Source: a virus
Virus record (IMG/VR): IMGVR_UViG_3300048691_000182
Coordinates: 32,280 to 96,279 of that record
Length of the DNA stretch: 64,000 nucleotides
Direction: 5' to 3' (one strand)
Made by a program: the position numbers and the translations under genes
Shown: one piece after another, positions 40,164 through 48,689 of the stretch
How the letters are laid out: each line of letters begins with the position of its first letter
Numbering within the stretch: position 1 is the first letter of the stretch
The notes under the pieces: generated by a model
Told to the model about the DNA's origin: nothing
The model's database searches: none
What the model saw: only the letters and a program-made list of their open reading frames with translations

Positions 40164-40506
40164 GTTTAGCGGTTTAGAAAAAATAGTAAAAGACATTGAG
40201 TCTATTGTTTACATTGATCTAGACAGAGCTGAACTAGTATCTAAGATACTGTACTCTATACTAAGATTAGATACTAGTTTAACTAATCTGGAGCACTTAG
40301 TTAATAAACTAAGCAAAAAAATAAATAATAACAATAAAGAACTTTTAAAAAATAAATTAACAGACCTGAGTTTAATAGTGTTTAATAATTTACTTACACT
40401 TGGCTGCTATGAAAACAACAAAGTAAATTACTGTTTTGGCGGTTTCTTGTTTTCTGACACTGTTATTCTCTGGAAGCCTAATAAAGACGATGTTCTCCTC
40501 ACCTAA
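40096..40506 (+). CDS. Small protein, tandem paralogue group
   Basis: Up to 136 residues; overlaps the previous gene by 68 bases if the first ATG is used. By comparison with its siblings the conserved part begins at KILIIEFSGLEK, so the true start may be ATG 40111/40114 or a later non-ATG codon. C-terminal strand FLFSDTVILWKP. Function unknown. Confidence 0.55.
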   Translation: MNYSTMMVTKESFCVKPKILIIEFSGLEKIVKDIESIVYIDLDRAELVSKILYSILRLDTSLTNLEHLVNKLSKKINNNNKELLKNKLTDLSLIVFNNLLTLGCYENNKVNYCFGGFLFSDTVILWKPNKDDVLLT

Positions 40507-40894
40507 ACCTAAAAACACGGTAGCGCTACATATTGACGCACCGTTAGAATTGTTTTTAAGAAAAACAGGCTTCGTGATAAACAGCCATGACCACTTAGAA
40601 ACAATAAGACAAATATTTGATATTTTAGATGGTAATTTTATTGAATTTACTAATATCTTACAAACTCTACCTAAATATCATTTATTAACTAACAAAGAAA
40701 GATTTGTTCATTTACACACCACAGCGCTAACTCCTTATGGGGTAGTAGTAAAAGAAACTGTGCAAGAATTAGGTTTAGGTATTTATTTCTTATGTCACCA
40801 AAATAGAATATTTGGTGAAGATAATAAAATTCCGTATATTTTGAATAACATGTACTCCGGCATATGTATGTTAGAGTACTCACCTAAGGAATAA
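40490..40894 (+). CDS. Small protein, tandem paralogue group
   Basis: 134 residues from ATG 40490, which overlaps the previous gene by 17 bases, the same overlap as between the 38926 and 39398 genes. Begins with strand NTVALHIDAPLELFL, helices, and ends GICMLEYSP. Function unknown. Confidence 0.55.
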   Translation: MFSSPKPKNTVALHIDAPLELFLRKTGFVINSHDHLETIRQIFDILDGNFIEFTNILQTLPKYHLLTNKERFVHLHTTALTPYGVVVKETVQELGLGIYFLCHQNRIFGEDNKIPYILNNMYSGICMLEYSPKE

Positions 40895-40898
40895 ATAA

Positions 40899-41297
40899 AT
40901 GTCTGTAAGTTTTGAACTCCATAAAACGTACAATTTTAATACACTAGCACCAAGTATCTTGGGTACTAATTACAAGAATATTACTGTCTTGGGTATTCTT
41001 AGTTACGATACAGCTATTAAATATTTTGTACCCGAAACGGTAAGTGTAAGTGTTTATCCGCACTTACCGAACGGAACACCTAGTGATCCAAAAAGGTATA
41101 CGTATCTTTTGTTTCAAACAGAAGCTGGAATTACCTCAATTATTGCACTTGAATGGATTGATAAACCTACTATTGTAGTAGTTAGTTACCAGACAATCAA
41201 TATTTCTGTTCTGCAAGCTTCGGCAGGAGATACTGAGAAGATTAGGGAATCCCTTGTGTTACTAGGGTTTACCAACTTTACTATGAATACAGTATAA
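40899..41297 (+). CDS. Unknown small protein closing the cluster
   Basis: 132 residues, beta-rich (many Val/Ile/Thr strands) with a C-terminal helix and strand (DTEKIRESLVLLGF). Follows the previous stop by four bases. Different in character from the paralogue group; possibly a small SH3- or OB-like fold. Unknown function. Confidence 0.6.
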   Translation: MSVSFELHKTYNFNTLAPSILGTNYKNITVLGILSYDTAIKYFVPETVSVSVYPHLPNGTPSDPKRYTYLLFQTEAGITSIIALEWIDKPTIVVVSYQTINISVLQASAGDTEKIRESLVLLGFTNFTMNTV

Positions 41298-41300
41298 AAA

Positions 41301-41327
41301 TTACTTTGTAATATATTGTATGTAGAA
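41301..41327 (+). promoter_or_regulatory. Probable promoter of the long structured RNA
   Basis: TTAC, then 16 bases, then TGTAGAA (41301-41327), with TATATT between. The same spacing and words occur before the chimallin-like gene (46431) and the tRNA cluster (56309). Confidence 0.5.
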
Positions 41328-41346
41328 ATGATTAGAATCTATAAAT

Positions 41347-41872
41347 TTACGCTTATTCTTTAGACGCCAAGCTAATGGAATATTCTGTTGCAAGGTAGAG
41401 ACAGAATAAGTGTAAGTCTTTTTGTGCTTAACGCACCATTGTGTCTAGAAAGTGTGGTTGTGGAATTACCTACCTAACCCTCAAGATGGTTAAAACACTT
41501 TCAATGTCAGCCACTTTATTTTAATGCCGTCTTGTTCGAGTCAAGACAAAAAGTAAAACTTAGCTACAAGTTCCGGGTTGGGGTGTAATAGCTAAGCCTA
41601 CTGTCTCCGCTAGAAGCAGAACAGATCTTTGTAACGGAATAAAGTGGTCGGTTAATAATAGATGTTAAGATATAGTTAATAGTAAAAAGGTCTTTCTTCA
41701 TTTCTACTTTTTAGCTATTAACTTGAAATTTTGCATGTTCTTTATTAACCAAAAAAGGTAGGTAGTTCAGCTACTTCTTCCGCAGCTAGAAAACTAGTGT
41801 GCGAGCAAGAGAGAAGTAGAATAAGCGCAACAGTCCCAGAGTCATTGACTCTGGGACTTATGCCGTCTTTTT
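41347..41872 (+). ncRNA. Long, highly structured non-coding RNA (about 500 nt)
   Basis: No gene fits this gap, yet it is full of complementary segments. CGCTTATTCT (41350-41359) pairs perfectly with AGAATAAGCG (41818-41827), closing nearly the whole region, and alternatively 41347-41359 pairs with 41403-41415. Other helices: 41511-41520 with 41638-41647 (10 bp), 41650-41658 with 41742-41750 (9 bp), a long hairpin near 41674-41720, CTTAGCT/AGCTAAG near 41559-41595, GTCTTG/CAAGAC near 41529-41547. It ends in a strong terminator. Size and architecture resemble large 'ornate' phage RNAs such as ROOL or GOLLD, but I cannot confirm membership. Confidence 0.75.
41832..41872 (+). terminator. Terminator of the long RNA
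   Basis: 13-base perfect stem (41832-41844 with 41846-41858) followed by a T-rich tract, a classic intrinsic terminator. Confidence 0.8.
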
Positions 41873-41929
41873 ATTTTTTGTTAATTTTTAACTAGTCAAA
41901 GGTATTCTTTGAACAAGGAGAAAACAACA

Positions 41930-44068
41930 ATGTCGGAAGAAGCAAATCCTTTTGTACTACCTATTGATAGTTACAAAAGAAACTTAAATCCAGTTGCCCA
42001 GTATATTGACCAGGCATCTTTTTATATTAGCACTGAATTAGGTATTGATATTGATGAGGCTAAAAAGAAAGTTATTGAAATAATTAGAAACAAGGAAGTT
42101 TCTGGTATTAAAGATCCCGAAGTAAAATATTTACTGCGTGGTGATAATGGGGATAGAACTGAAGAAGTCACCACGTTAACTAGGTATATCCAAGATTCTA
42201 TCAAAGAAGAAGACATAGTAGCACCCACCTTTACTACTTATTTACCACATAAAAAGAAATTATCTTTACTGGTAGATTACGTTGATGATAACGTGGCTGC
42301 TCGTGGTGTGGCTAAAAAACAGATGTTTGCAGCTGAGGCAATCAAGGATGAATTTGTAGCTTCTGTTAAAAACAAAGAACAAACTAATGTTAAACTAGCT
42401 AACAACGCAGTCTCCGGTGCATTGGCTAGTAAGTCTACCCCTCTTAATAACAAAACAGGCCACAGCACACTAACCTCTATTTGTAGAAGTACCTCTGGTT
42501 ATGGTAATGCTAACAATGAAAAATTCCTTAGTGGAAATAGACATTATTGGTGTTTTGATGTTACTTTGAATAACATAATTTCAATTATTACCCATGTTAA
42601 CTATGCTGAAATTACTAATGTAGTAAATAAATATAATTTGACCATTCCTTCAGTTAAAGATGTAATGGAATTAATTATTGAAAATACTAAGAATTATTGG
42701 CGTAATTCAAAAGAAATGTTAGTTATTGAAGAGTTTGTTTATAAACTCTCAGACCTAGAAAGAACAGCTTTTGTTTATGTCGGCGATTTGTTTCATCTGT
42801 CAAAGTTTAACGAAAAGTTAGTTGAAAGACTTTTGAATAAATTATCTACTAAAATTGCTGATAGAGAATTTGACGACCCTATTAAAATCATCAAAACAGC
42901 TAACGAAGATAACGTAAATTTAGCACACCAGATTTGTAGTTTTGAAATGAAGGGTAAGGGTAAAGACTATAAAGCTTTAAGTAAAGAGACTCTAAATACT
43001 GTGGCCGGTACTACCACTAACATTGCTGAAGTGCTCAATAACTATTCCGATCTTTTTAAAGCCTTTTGGGTAACAGATAATTTCCCAGCCTCGGTAGCAT
43101 ACTTCCCTAGTTGCATTCGTAAGTCTGTTTTAACTTCTGATACTGATTCTACTATTTTTACCGTCCAAGAATGGGTAAGAAAACATTGTGGGTCTATTAC
43201 TTTTGACGACAAAGGGATGTCAATAGCTGCAACGGTTGTCTTCTTAGCTTCGCAGACAATCACGCATTTGCTTGCTATGATGTCTGCTAATATAGGTGTA
43301 GAGAAAAAACGCCTTAAGCAGATCGCCATGAAGAATGAATTTAAGTTTGATATCTTTGTACCAACCCAGGTGGCTAAACACTACTATGCTCTTATTAGTT
43401 GCCAAGAGGGTAATATATTTGAACACTTTAAGAAAGAAATTAAAGGTGTGCATTTAAAATCTTCTAATGCTCCTAAGAAAATCATTAAGCTTGCTACAAA
43501 GTTAATGGAAGACATTATGATGACTTTAATTAGGTCCGAGAAGATCAAGTTATCAGAAGTATTAAAACTTGTTGCAGGCGCTGAAAGAGAAATTATAAGG
43601 TCTATGAAAGCAGGTGAAAACGAATACTTTCGTTTAGCTCAAATTAAACCGTCTGATTCTTATACAACCGAGAAAGAATCTTCACCTTATAGACACCATG
43701 ACTTCTGGGAAGAAGTATTTGCTCCCAAGTATGGAAACATAGCTCCACCTCCTTACAATTGTATTAAGTTCTCCACTGTTCTTGAAACACCTACCAGTAC
43801 TAGAATGTGGGTTGAGTCTATAGAGGATAAAGAATTGGCTTTGCGCTTAACAAACTGGATGACTAAAAATAATAGAAATGTCTTACCTACTATCTTCTTA
43901 TCTCAAGAACTAGTAAAGGCACAAGGCATACCGTTAGAATTAAATAATGCAATTGATATTCGTAGAATGGTTTTTGATTTATCTAAAATAACCTACATCA
44001 TTTTAGAAACTTTGGGTGTTTATATAAGCAACGATAAACAAACTAAATTAGCTTCTGACTTTTATTAA
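41930..44068 (+). CDS. DNA polymerase, family B, polymerase domain
   Basis: 712 residues from ATG 41930, chosen for its AAGGAG site; a TTG at 41909 lacks one. Near residue 147 the segment NKEQTNVKLANNAVSGA matches motif B of family B polymerases, LTSDTDST near 400-407 is motif C (YGDTDS) with both catalytic aspartates, and VAKHYYAL near 480 matches the KKRY region. I see no 3'-5' exonuclease domain, so proofreading may be a separate protein, as in split polymerases of giant phages. It replicates the phage genome. Confidence 0.8.
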   Translation: MSEEANPFVLPIDSYKRNLNPVAQYIDQASFYISTELGIDIDEAKKKVIEIIRNKEVSGIKDPEVKYLLRGDNGDRTEEVTTLTRYIQDSIKEEDIVAPTFTTYLPHKKKLSLLVDYVDDNVAARGVAKKQMFAAEAIKDEFVASVKNKEQTNVKLANNAVSGALASKSTPLNNKTGHSTLTSICRSTSGYGNANNEKFLSGNRHYWCFDVTLNNIISIITHVNYAEITNVVNKYNLTIPSVKDVMELIIENTKNYWRNSKEMLVIEEFVYKLSDLERTAFVYVGDLFHLSKFNEKLVERLLNKLSTKIADREFDDPIKIIKTANEDNVNLAHQICSFEMKGKGKDYKALSKETLNTVAGTTTNIAEVLNNYSDLFKAFWVTDNFPASVAYFPSCIRKSVLTSDTDSTIFTVQEWVRKHCGSITFDDKGMSIAATVVFLASQTITHLLAMMSANIGVEKKRLKQIAMKNEFKFDIFVPTQVAKHYYALISCQEGNIFEHFKKEIKGVHLKSSNAPKKIIKLATKLMEDIMMTLIRSEKIKLSEVLKLVAGAEREIIRSMKAGENEYFRLAQIKPSDSYTTEKESSPYRHHDFWEEVFAPKYGNIAPPPYNCIKFSTVLETPTSTRMWVESIEDKELALRLTNWMTKNNRNVLPTIFLSQELVKAQGIPLELNNAIDIRRMVFDLSKITYIILETLGVYISNDKQTKLASDFY

Positions 44069-44071
44069 AAC

Positions 44072-44118
44072 ATACAAACACTCTACGTTAACACTTGGTT
44101 AACGTAGAGTGTTTGTAT
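44072..44118. terminator. Bidirectional hairpin terminator
   Basis: 21-base perfect inverted repeat (44072-44092 with 44098-44118) filling the gap between convergent genes. Confidence 0.75.
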
Positions 44119-44706
44119 TTAAGTAATAATAGCAGTACAGCTAGTGCAACCAGAATTTAACCTAGGTTCAATACTAAGTTTTGCAACATCGGACACGTAA
44201 TCAATATAACTAGAAGATCTGTCAATTCCCCAACCATTGGAATCCACCATTCCGATTTTTATAGCAAAAGGAATAAGGTAGCTATTCATCCAAAGTATTT
44301 TTTGGTCAAGATAGTTGGCAACTTCAATAGCTAAAAGTATTTCCATATCAGCTTCCGTTATAACTCTATTTAATCCGGTTATAACAGGAATAGTTTTATC
44401 TGAAATATACTCTTTAAAAGCTTTTTGTCTTTTAAGGTTACTAAACATCCAAACTAGTTCTTCAGCTTCTTCAGATATCATTTCTGAAAGAACACCTCTA
44501 TTATCCTCGGACATTATACTTAGGTTAAACTCTTCTTTGTAAACAGAATGAAATAAACCAGCGTTACAAATAGCCTCACTATAACCTAAGTTCTTAAGTA
44601 GAGAATAAACTTTATTTAAATGAAATATAAAGGTTCTGCCTGAGTGTTTTAAACTATTTGCTTTAGCCTCTACTAACCACATATTTAGTTCATCAAATGT
44701 TTTCAT
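44119..44706 (-). CDS. HD-domain-like protein (DUF6817 type)
   Basis: 195 residues. HSGRTFIFHLNKVYSLL followed by GYSEAICNAGLFHSVYKEEF matches the pattern of DUF6817, an HD-superfamily domain with HxxxH...LFHSVY. Such proteins may be metal-dependent phosphohydrolases, though the substrate is unknown. Its start overlaps the oxygenase gene by 14 bases, so the two are made together, suggesting a joint modification pathway. C-terminal SGCTSCTA holds a Cys pair. Confidence 0.65.
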   Translation of the reverse strand: MKTFDELNMWLVEAKANSLKHSGRTFIFHLNKVYSLLKNLGYSEAICNAGLFHSVYKEEFNLSIMSEDNRGVLSEMISEEAEELVWMFSNLKRQKAFKEYISDKTIPVITGLNRVITEADMEILLAIEVANYLDQKILWMNSYLIPFAIKIGMVDSNGWGIDRSSSYIDYVSDVAKLSIEPRLNSGCTSCTAIIT

Positions 44707-45265
44707 ATACTAACCTTGTTTTAAACATAAGTGTTATTCTAAGACCGTTGTATAGTTTACTAACAGACCTTGCACAATGCACAACACCACCATCAAAAGT
44801 AAACAACTTATTAGGCTCTGGCATTACACCACCCGCCATTTGTCCGGTGTCGGTGTAGAATAAAGTCTCCCCAGCCCACTCAGTCCTCCATTCAGGAACA
44901 ACATACAAAATAGTAGTTCTCGTATCATCACGAGAAGAATCGGTGTGAGGTGCCCCTTCTACACCAAACGTATGTGCGTTGGCGTAACACCTAATTAAAA
45001 CATGGTTCTTTAAATAGTCTTGTTTTAATCTATTCCATATTTGATAAATAGGATCTAGAATAGGATTTGACAATAATACAGGTTCAATATCTTCAATGTT
45101 GCTAGATCCACTCTTAACAAAATCAACATTCCAATGATTCATGTCAGATACGTTTTTGGAAGAACTCCACCCGTATTTAAAAGTAACTTTGTTTTGAAAA
45201 TATTCTATTAAGTTATCAAACTCTTCTTGGGGAAGAAAATTTCTTATTGTTTGTATTTCTAGCAT
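44693..45265 (-). CDS. 2-oxoglutarate/Fe(II) oxygenase (prolyl 4-hydroxylase-like)
   Basis: 190 residues from ATG 45265, one base after the stop of the upstream gene. HTDSSRDD (His about 107, Asp about 109), then WAGETLFY, then GGVVHCARSV (His about 163) and LRITLMFK (Arg about 176) give the full facial triad and 2OG-binding arginine. The family hydroxylates proteins or nucleobases. Substrate unknown. Gene order upstream unknown protein - oxygenase - HD protein on one transcript. Confidence 0.82.
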   Translation of the reverse strand: MLEIQTIRNFLPQEEFDNLIEYFQNKVTFKYGWSSSKNVSDMNHWNVDFVKSGSSNIEDIEPVLLSNPILDPIYQIWNRLKQDYLKNHVLIRCYANAHTFGVEGAPHTDSSRDDTRTTILYVVPEWRTEWAGETLFYTDTGQMAGGVMPEPNKLFTFDGGVVHCARSVSKLYNGLRITLMFKTRLVYENI

Positions 45266-45266
45266 G

Positions 45267-46379
45267 TTAGTAATTAAGTAAAGGTCTCCCAGCAATAATA
45301 GCTAGTTCATTCATTTTTAAATTAGTATCTAGAAGCAACTGCACTGGTAAAACATTATTTAAAGAGTTACTTTGAAACAATAATCTACAATCAAATACAA
45401 TAGCATTTATTAGTGATCTATTTAATTTAATAGACTCACTGCCACCCAGTTTAATTAGAGCTAAAAGATAATCTAGTCTAGAAATAGTTTCAACCCATGT
45501 AATTTGTCTTGTTGAAGGAATATAAGGCATTGCTGTACCCTCAATCATTGACTGAGTACTTACCGCAGGAATCATCTCCAACATACCTTTATATTCCATT
45601 GATCTGTTTTGTAAGTCACAGACAATTCTATTTTGAATCCTGCTAACCTCACCAGTATAGTCTGGCATTACAAATGGATGCTGCATAGTACTAGAGCCCA
45701 TTGGGGCGCCTAGTATTAAGTTAGAAATTCTATTAAACAAAGCAATATCTAAATGTGATTCTAATAAACCAGGTAAAACATATCTATGTACAAAGTGCGC
45801 AACACCCTGTAGACCAATTGATGTTTCGCTGTTTAGGTAAAGTTGATCTGTGGTAAATCCCCTGAACTGAACAAGTAGCATTGGTATATTAATAGAGATT
45901 ACAGCTAGCCCTGATTCATTACTAGTTGCTTTTCCGTTAGGAAGTAATAGGTTAAGATCACTACGGGGGTGCAATAACACAGTAACAGGTTTAGCATTTT
46001 TCCAATCTTTGAAAACCACTTCAGGATTAAAAGATTCCTGGCTAGAAATTATAATCTCCGTAGTTCCTTGGCCATAGAAAACACCATCAAAAAGTTTTCC
46101 TTTATTTACAGGCGAAGTAATAAGAAAAACATTGGAAACAGCATTTGCTTTGGTATCTAAAATATCGTAGTATCTCTCTATTTCTAAGTTATGTGATACA
46201 TCAGCTGTATTGATAATTCTACAAAGTAAATGGTTACTTTTAACAGCCATTATTCTGGTGTTATAATACTGTTTAACAGTTTCTAAATTTCTTTTTAAAC
46301 CAGCACGTATATAATTCCATTCAGCATACCGTAGGATGCTGTGAGCAATGGTACTTTGTGAATTGAATAGTTGTTGCAT
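45267..46379 (-). CDS. Unknown protein
   Basis: 370 residues, mixed fold, no membrane or metal motif seen. It leads the minus-strand operon with the oxygenase and HD protein, so it could be their substrate or partner, or an independent structural protein. Diverges from the chimallin-like gene across a 259-base regulatory region. Confidence 0.6.
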   Translation of the reverse strand: MQQLFNSQSTIAHSILRYAEWNYIRAGLKRNLETVKQYYNTRIMAVKSNHLLCRIINTADVSHNLEIERYYDILDTKANAVSNVFLITSPVNKGKLFDGVFYGQGTTEIIISSQESFNPEVVFKDWKNAKPVTVLLHPRSDLNLLLPNGKATSNESGLAVISINIPMLLVQFRGFTTDQLYLNSETSIGLQGVAHFVHRYVLPGLLESHLDIALFNRISNLILGAPMGSSTMQHPFVMPDYTGEVSRIQNRIVCDLQNRSMEYKGMLEMIPAVSTQSMIEGTAMPYIPSTRQITWVETISRLDYLLALIKLGGSESIKLNRSLINAIVFDCRLLFQSNSLNNVLPVQLLLDTNLKMNELAIIAGRPLLNY

Positions 46380-46417
46380 AGTTAATTAGTATTGTTACAT
46401 AAAATGCGCTAATAACT

Positions 46418-46460
46418 CGTATGTAAAATTTTACATACGCTAGTATTATATGTAGAAAAC
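46418..46460 (+). promoter_or_regulatory. Perfect 22-base palindrome plus promoter-like element ahead of the chimallin-like gene
   Basis: CGTATGTAAAATTTTACATACG (46418-46439) reads the same on both strands. It runs into TTAC-N16-TGTAGAA (46431-46457) with TATTATA, the promoter pattern also seen at 41301 and 56309. A likely regulated promoter in the divergent gap; leader to the ATG is ~180 bases. Confidence 0.5.
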
Positions 46461-46638
46461 ATCTACACCTGTTAGAACTGATAAAGGTTCTAACGACAAA
46501 CCATATGTACGTATGTCTTATTCTGCATAAGTAGATTGTAAAAAATTACACCCACTTATTATTAAATAGAGTAAGGTAGGTTAATAATAACCAGTTATTC
46601 GTACAACGTTGTATAATAAATTGCATTAAGGAAATGAA

Positions 46639-48555
46639 ATGATTGAGTCGAAAGATTTTGCGAACACAGGCAACCAAACCGCTACTCAGGCCAACGTTGC
46701 TGAACAGCAACCAGTTAACTATGCACAGCAAAAGCCTGTTGCAGCAAATCCCCATGACGGTAAACTCAAGCCTTGGACTTTCCAAGACCGTAGTCCTTTT
46801 GGTTCGGCGCCAATTGCACGTGGCGTTGGTAGCGAGTACATTGTTAAGCTGGCAGGTATCCTGGGCGAGAAGTTCAAAGCAGCTCCAGCTACTTTCAAAT
46901 ACAATCTGATCAGCATTGATCGCTTGATTGATTCGCAGATTTGGTTCAGTGCTTTGGTGTTCTGCATGGCAGATGCTAAGAACGACAAAGCTGTTGCTTT
47001 TCACACACTGATTCTGGAAGCAACCAACATTGCTATTGCTCCTTTGACAAAGCCTTCAGGCATGCCAAATGAGAACATTCCAGTCGAAGTGTTTCGTCCT
47101 TCCAGCGATGCGTTTGACGCCGAACTGATGAAGTTGGTGAGCGCGCGTGTTCGTGATCAGTTCCCTGGTGCTAAACAGCTGTCTACTTTGGCCACTGTTG
47201 TTCCTCGTGATTTCAACATGGTTGATCAAAACCTGATCCATCAGTTGGCTGTTCAAATCTCTTTGGCCAATACCACTGAGCTGTCCATCAACGCCCCTGA
47301 TTTCACCGACATTAATCTGTCTAACATGGTTAATGACTCTCGCTTGACAGTTACCCCCACGTATACCAAGGGTGTAACGATTGATGCAGTTGATCACCCA
47401 ATCCGTTCCGATATCACGATTAACTTCAGTGCTAAAAAGAATGGCACTGGTAATGGTAACAACGAAACATCAGTCAACGTTGGCGACAACGTGGCGCAGA
47501 TTAGTCAACTGACTGGTTTCATCGATTTCATGTACTCCCCAGTACTGCCGCCTGACGTTACTAACTTTGGCGCCTACCAGCACCAACTGAAGCCTGGCGT
47601 TATCCCAACACAGACTTACGCGGCTCGTCTGGTTATTACCAACCTGGAAAACTACTTTGCAACAACTTTGCCCGGTAACCTGCTGTCGCTGACGACCGCG
47701 TTGGCAGCAAGTGAAAATGGTAACTGGATGCAAACGTTCTTGCCTAGTAACCGTTTGGTTGGTGGTAAGCCTTTCATGATGCATGATGTTGGTGGTTTGG
47801 GTATCGAAACCATCGGTAACGGTAAGCGTATTAATACCGATGGTGATGCCTTCCGTCCTGAGGACATGGGTAAGTTGATCGGTATGACTGTGCGTGAAGG
47901 TCTGACGCTGAGTCTGGATGTTCCTGATTGCGCGCCAAACACCTGGGGTTTGAAAGTATTCTCGGCAGCTGCTTCTGCACGTGAAGGTGAATTCACCCCA
48001 GCAATGGCAGCAATTTGCAATGCAGCAAACTACCTGACTAATGGTGCTTTCGATCGTAATTTCAACAAGAACTCACCAATGTTTGTTGATAAGGGTAACC
48101 GTGTGCATTTGGGTTACTACACCACCAAAGAAGGTGAGAAGCGTGACATCCGTGATTACGATTACTTGAGCGTAGCTAACATCACAGGCGAAGCTGATCC
48201 ACGCGACATCCGTCAGTGGTCGGATACGTTTGCACAAGTTAACCTACCTTTGGTTCCTCGTTTGGCTGCTCGTAAGCGCATCATCTCTAACCTGCAACCT
48301 AATGCAGTGTTCACTGGTTACGGCCACCGTGTTACGTTCAGTTCGCAGTTTATGACTGCTCTGGCCATCTCTTGCCGTGAAGCAGGTTTTGCACCAGTTC
48401 TGAGCACGCAATACGGTACTGCCGGTATGAACAACCAACGTGGCGTTAATAGCTTTGTTGGCGATGCCGCAATGGGTTCTAACAACGGTGTATTCCAATC
48501 TGCCAGCAATGGATGGAATGGTAGCAACACTTTCGGTTACGGTGGCCGTTGGTAA
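46639..48555 (+). CDS. chmA: Phage nuclear shell protein, chimallin (ChmA, phiKZ gp54-like)
   Basis: 638 residues, similar in size to known chimallins (about 600-630). Disordered Gln/Asn-rich N-terminus (1-40), large mixed alpha/beta body, and a Gly/Asn-rich C-terminal tail ending FGYGGRW, fitting the flexible tails that link chimallin tiles. The gene directly precedes the non-virion polymerase beta' N-terminal part, the same neighbour as phiKZ gp54-gp55. C/G-ending codons and its own promoter and terminator show very high expression. It would build the protein lattice around the replicating genome. The alternative, a capsid protein, fits the context less well. Confidence 0.8.
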   Translation: MIESKDFANTGNQTATQANVAEQQPVNYAQQKPVAANPHDGKLKPWTFQDRSPFGSAPIARGVGSEYIVKLAGILGEKFKAAPATFKYNLISIDRLIDSQIWFSALVFCMADAKNDKAVAFHTLILEATNIAIAPLTKPSGMPNENIPVEVFRPSSDAFDAELMKLVSARVRDQFPGAKQLSTLATVVPRDFNMVDQNLIHQLAVQISLANTTELSINAPDFTDINLSNMVNDSRLTVTPTYTKGVTIDAVDHPIRSDITINFSAKKNGTGNGNNETSVNVGDNVAQISQLTGFIDFMYSPVLPPDVTNFGAYQHQLKPGVIPTQTYAARLVITNLENYFATTLPGNLLSLTTALAASENGNWMQTFLPSNRLVGGKPFMMHDVGGLGIETIGNGKRINTDGDAFRPEDMGKLIGMTVREGLTLSLDVPDCAPNTWGLKVFSAAASAREGEFTPAMAAICNAANYLTNGAFDRNFNKNSPMFVDKGNRVHLGYYTTKEGEKRDIRDYDYLSVANITGEADPRDIRQWSDTFAQVNLPLVPRLAARKRIISNLQPNAVFTGYGHRVTFSSQFMTALAISCREAGFAPVLSTQYGTAGMNNQRGVNSFVGDAAMGSNNGVFQSASNGWNGSNTFGYGGRW

Positions 48556-48605
48556 GTTGTTTAAATTTCAGTTATGAATCCATAACTGATGTTACAGGGT
48601 AAGTA

Positions 48606-48650
48606 AAAAACCAGCAGCACGGGGTCAAGAGCCTTGTGCTGCTGGTTTTT
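48606..48650 (+). terminator. Terminator after chimallin-like gene
   Basis: 15-base GC-rich inverted repeat (48606-48620 with 48636-48650) followed by a short T-rich tract. Confidence 0.75.
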
Positions 48651-48689
48651 ATGTTTACATTTTTATTTATTAGAAATGAAAGATAACAA

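Noticed and set aside
41660-41680. AAGATATAGT word in the long RNA, resembling a group I intron S element
   Set aside because: No matching P7 partner was found and no gene is interrupted here; the bases fit a local hairpin better.
41347-41872. RNase P RNA as identity of the long RNA
   Set aside because: The conserved P4 words of RNase P RNA are not visible.
46546-48530. Several long minus-strand open frames opposite the chimallin-like gene
   Set aside because: They follow from the biased codons of the sense gene, lack ribosome sites, and the sense strand clearly codes.
46639-48555. Major capsid protein as identity of the 638-residue protein
   Set aside because: Adjacency to the nvRNAP beta' gene, length and a flexible Gly/Asn tail fit chimallin better; not fully excluded.
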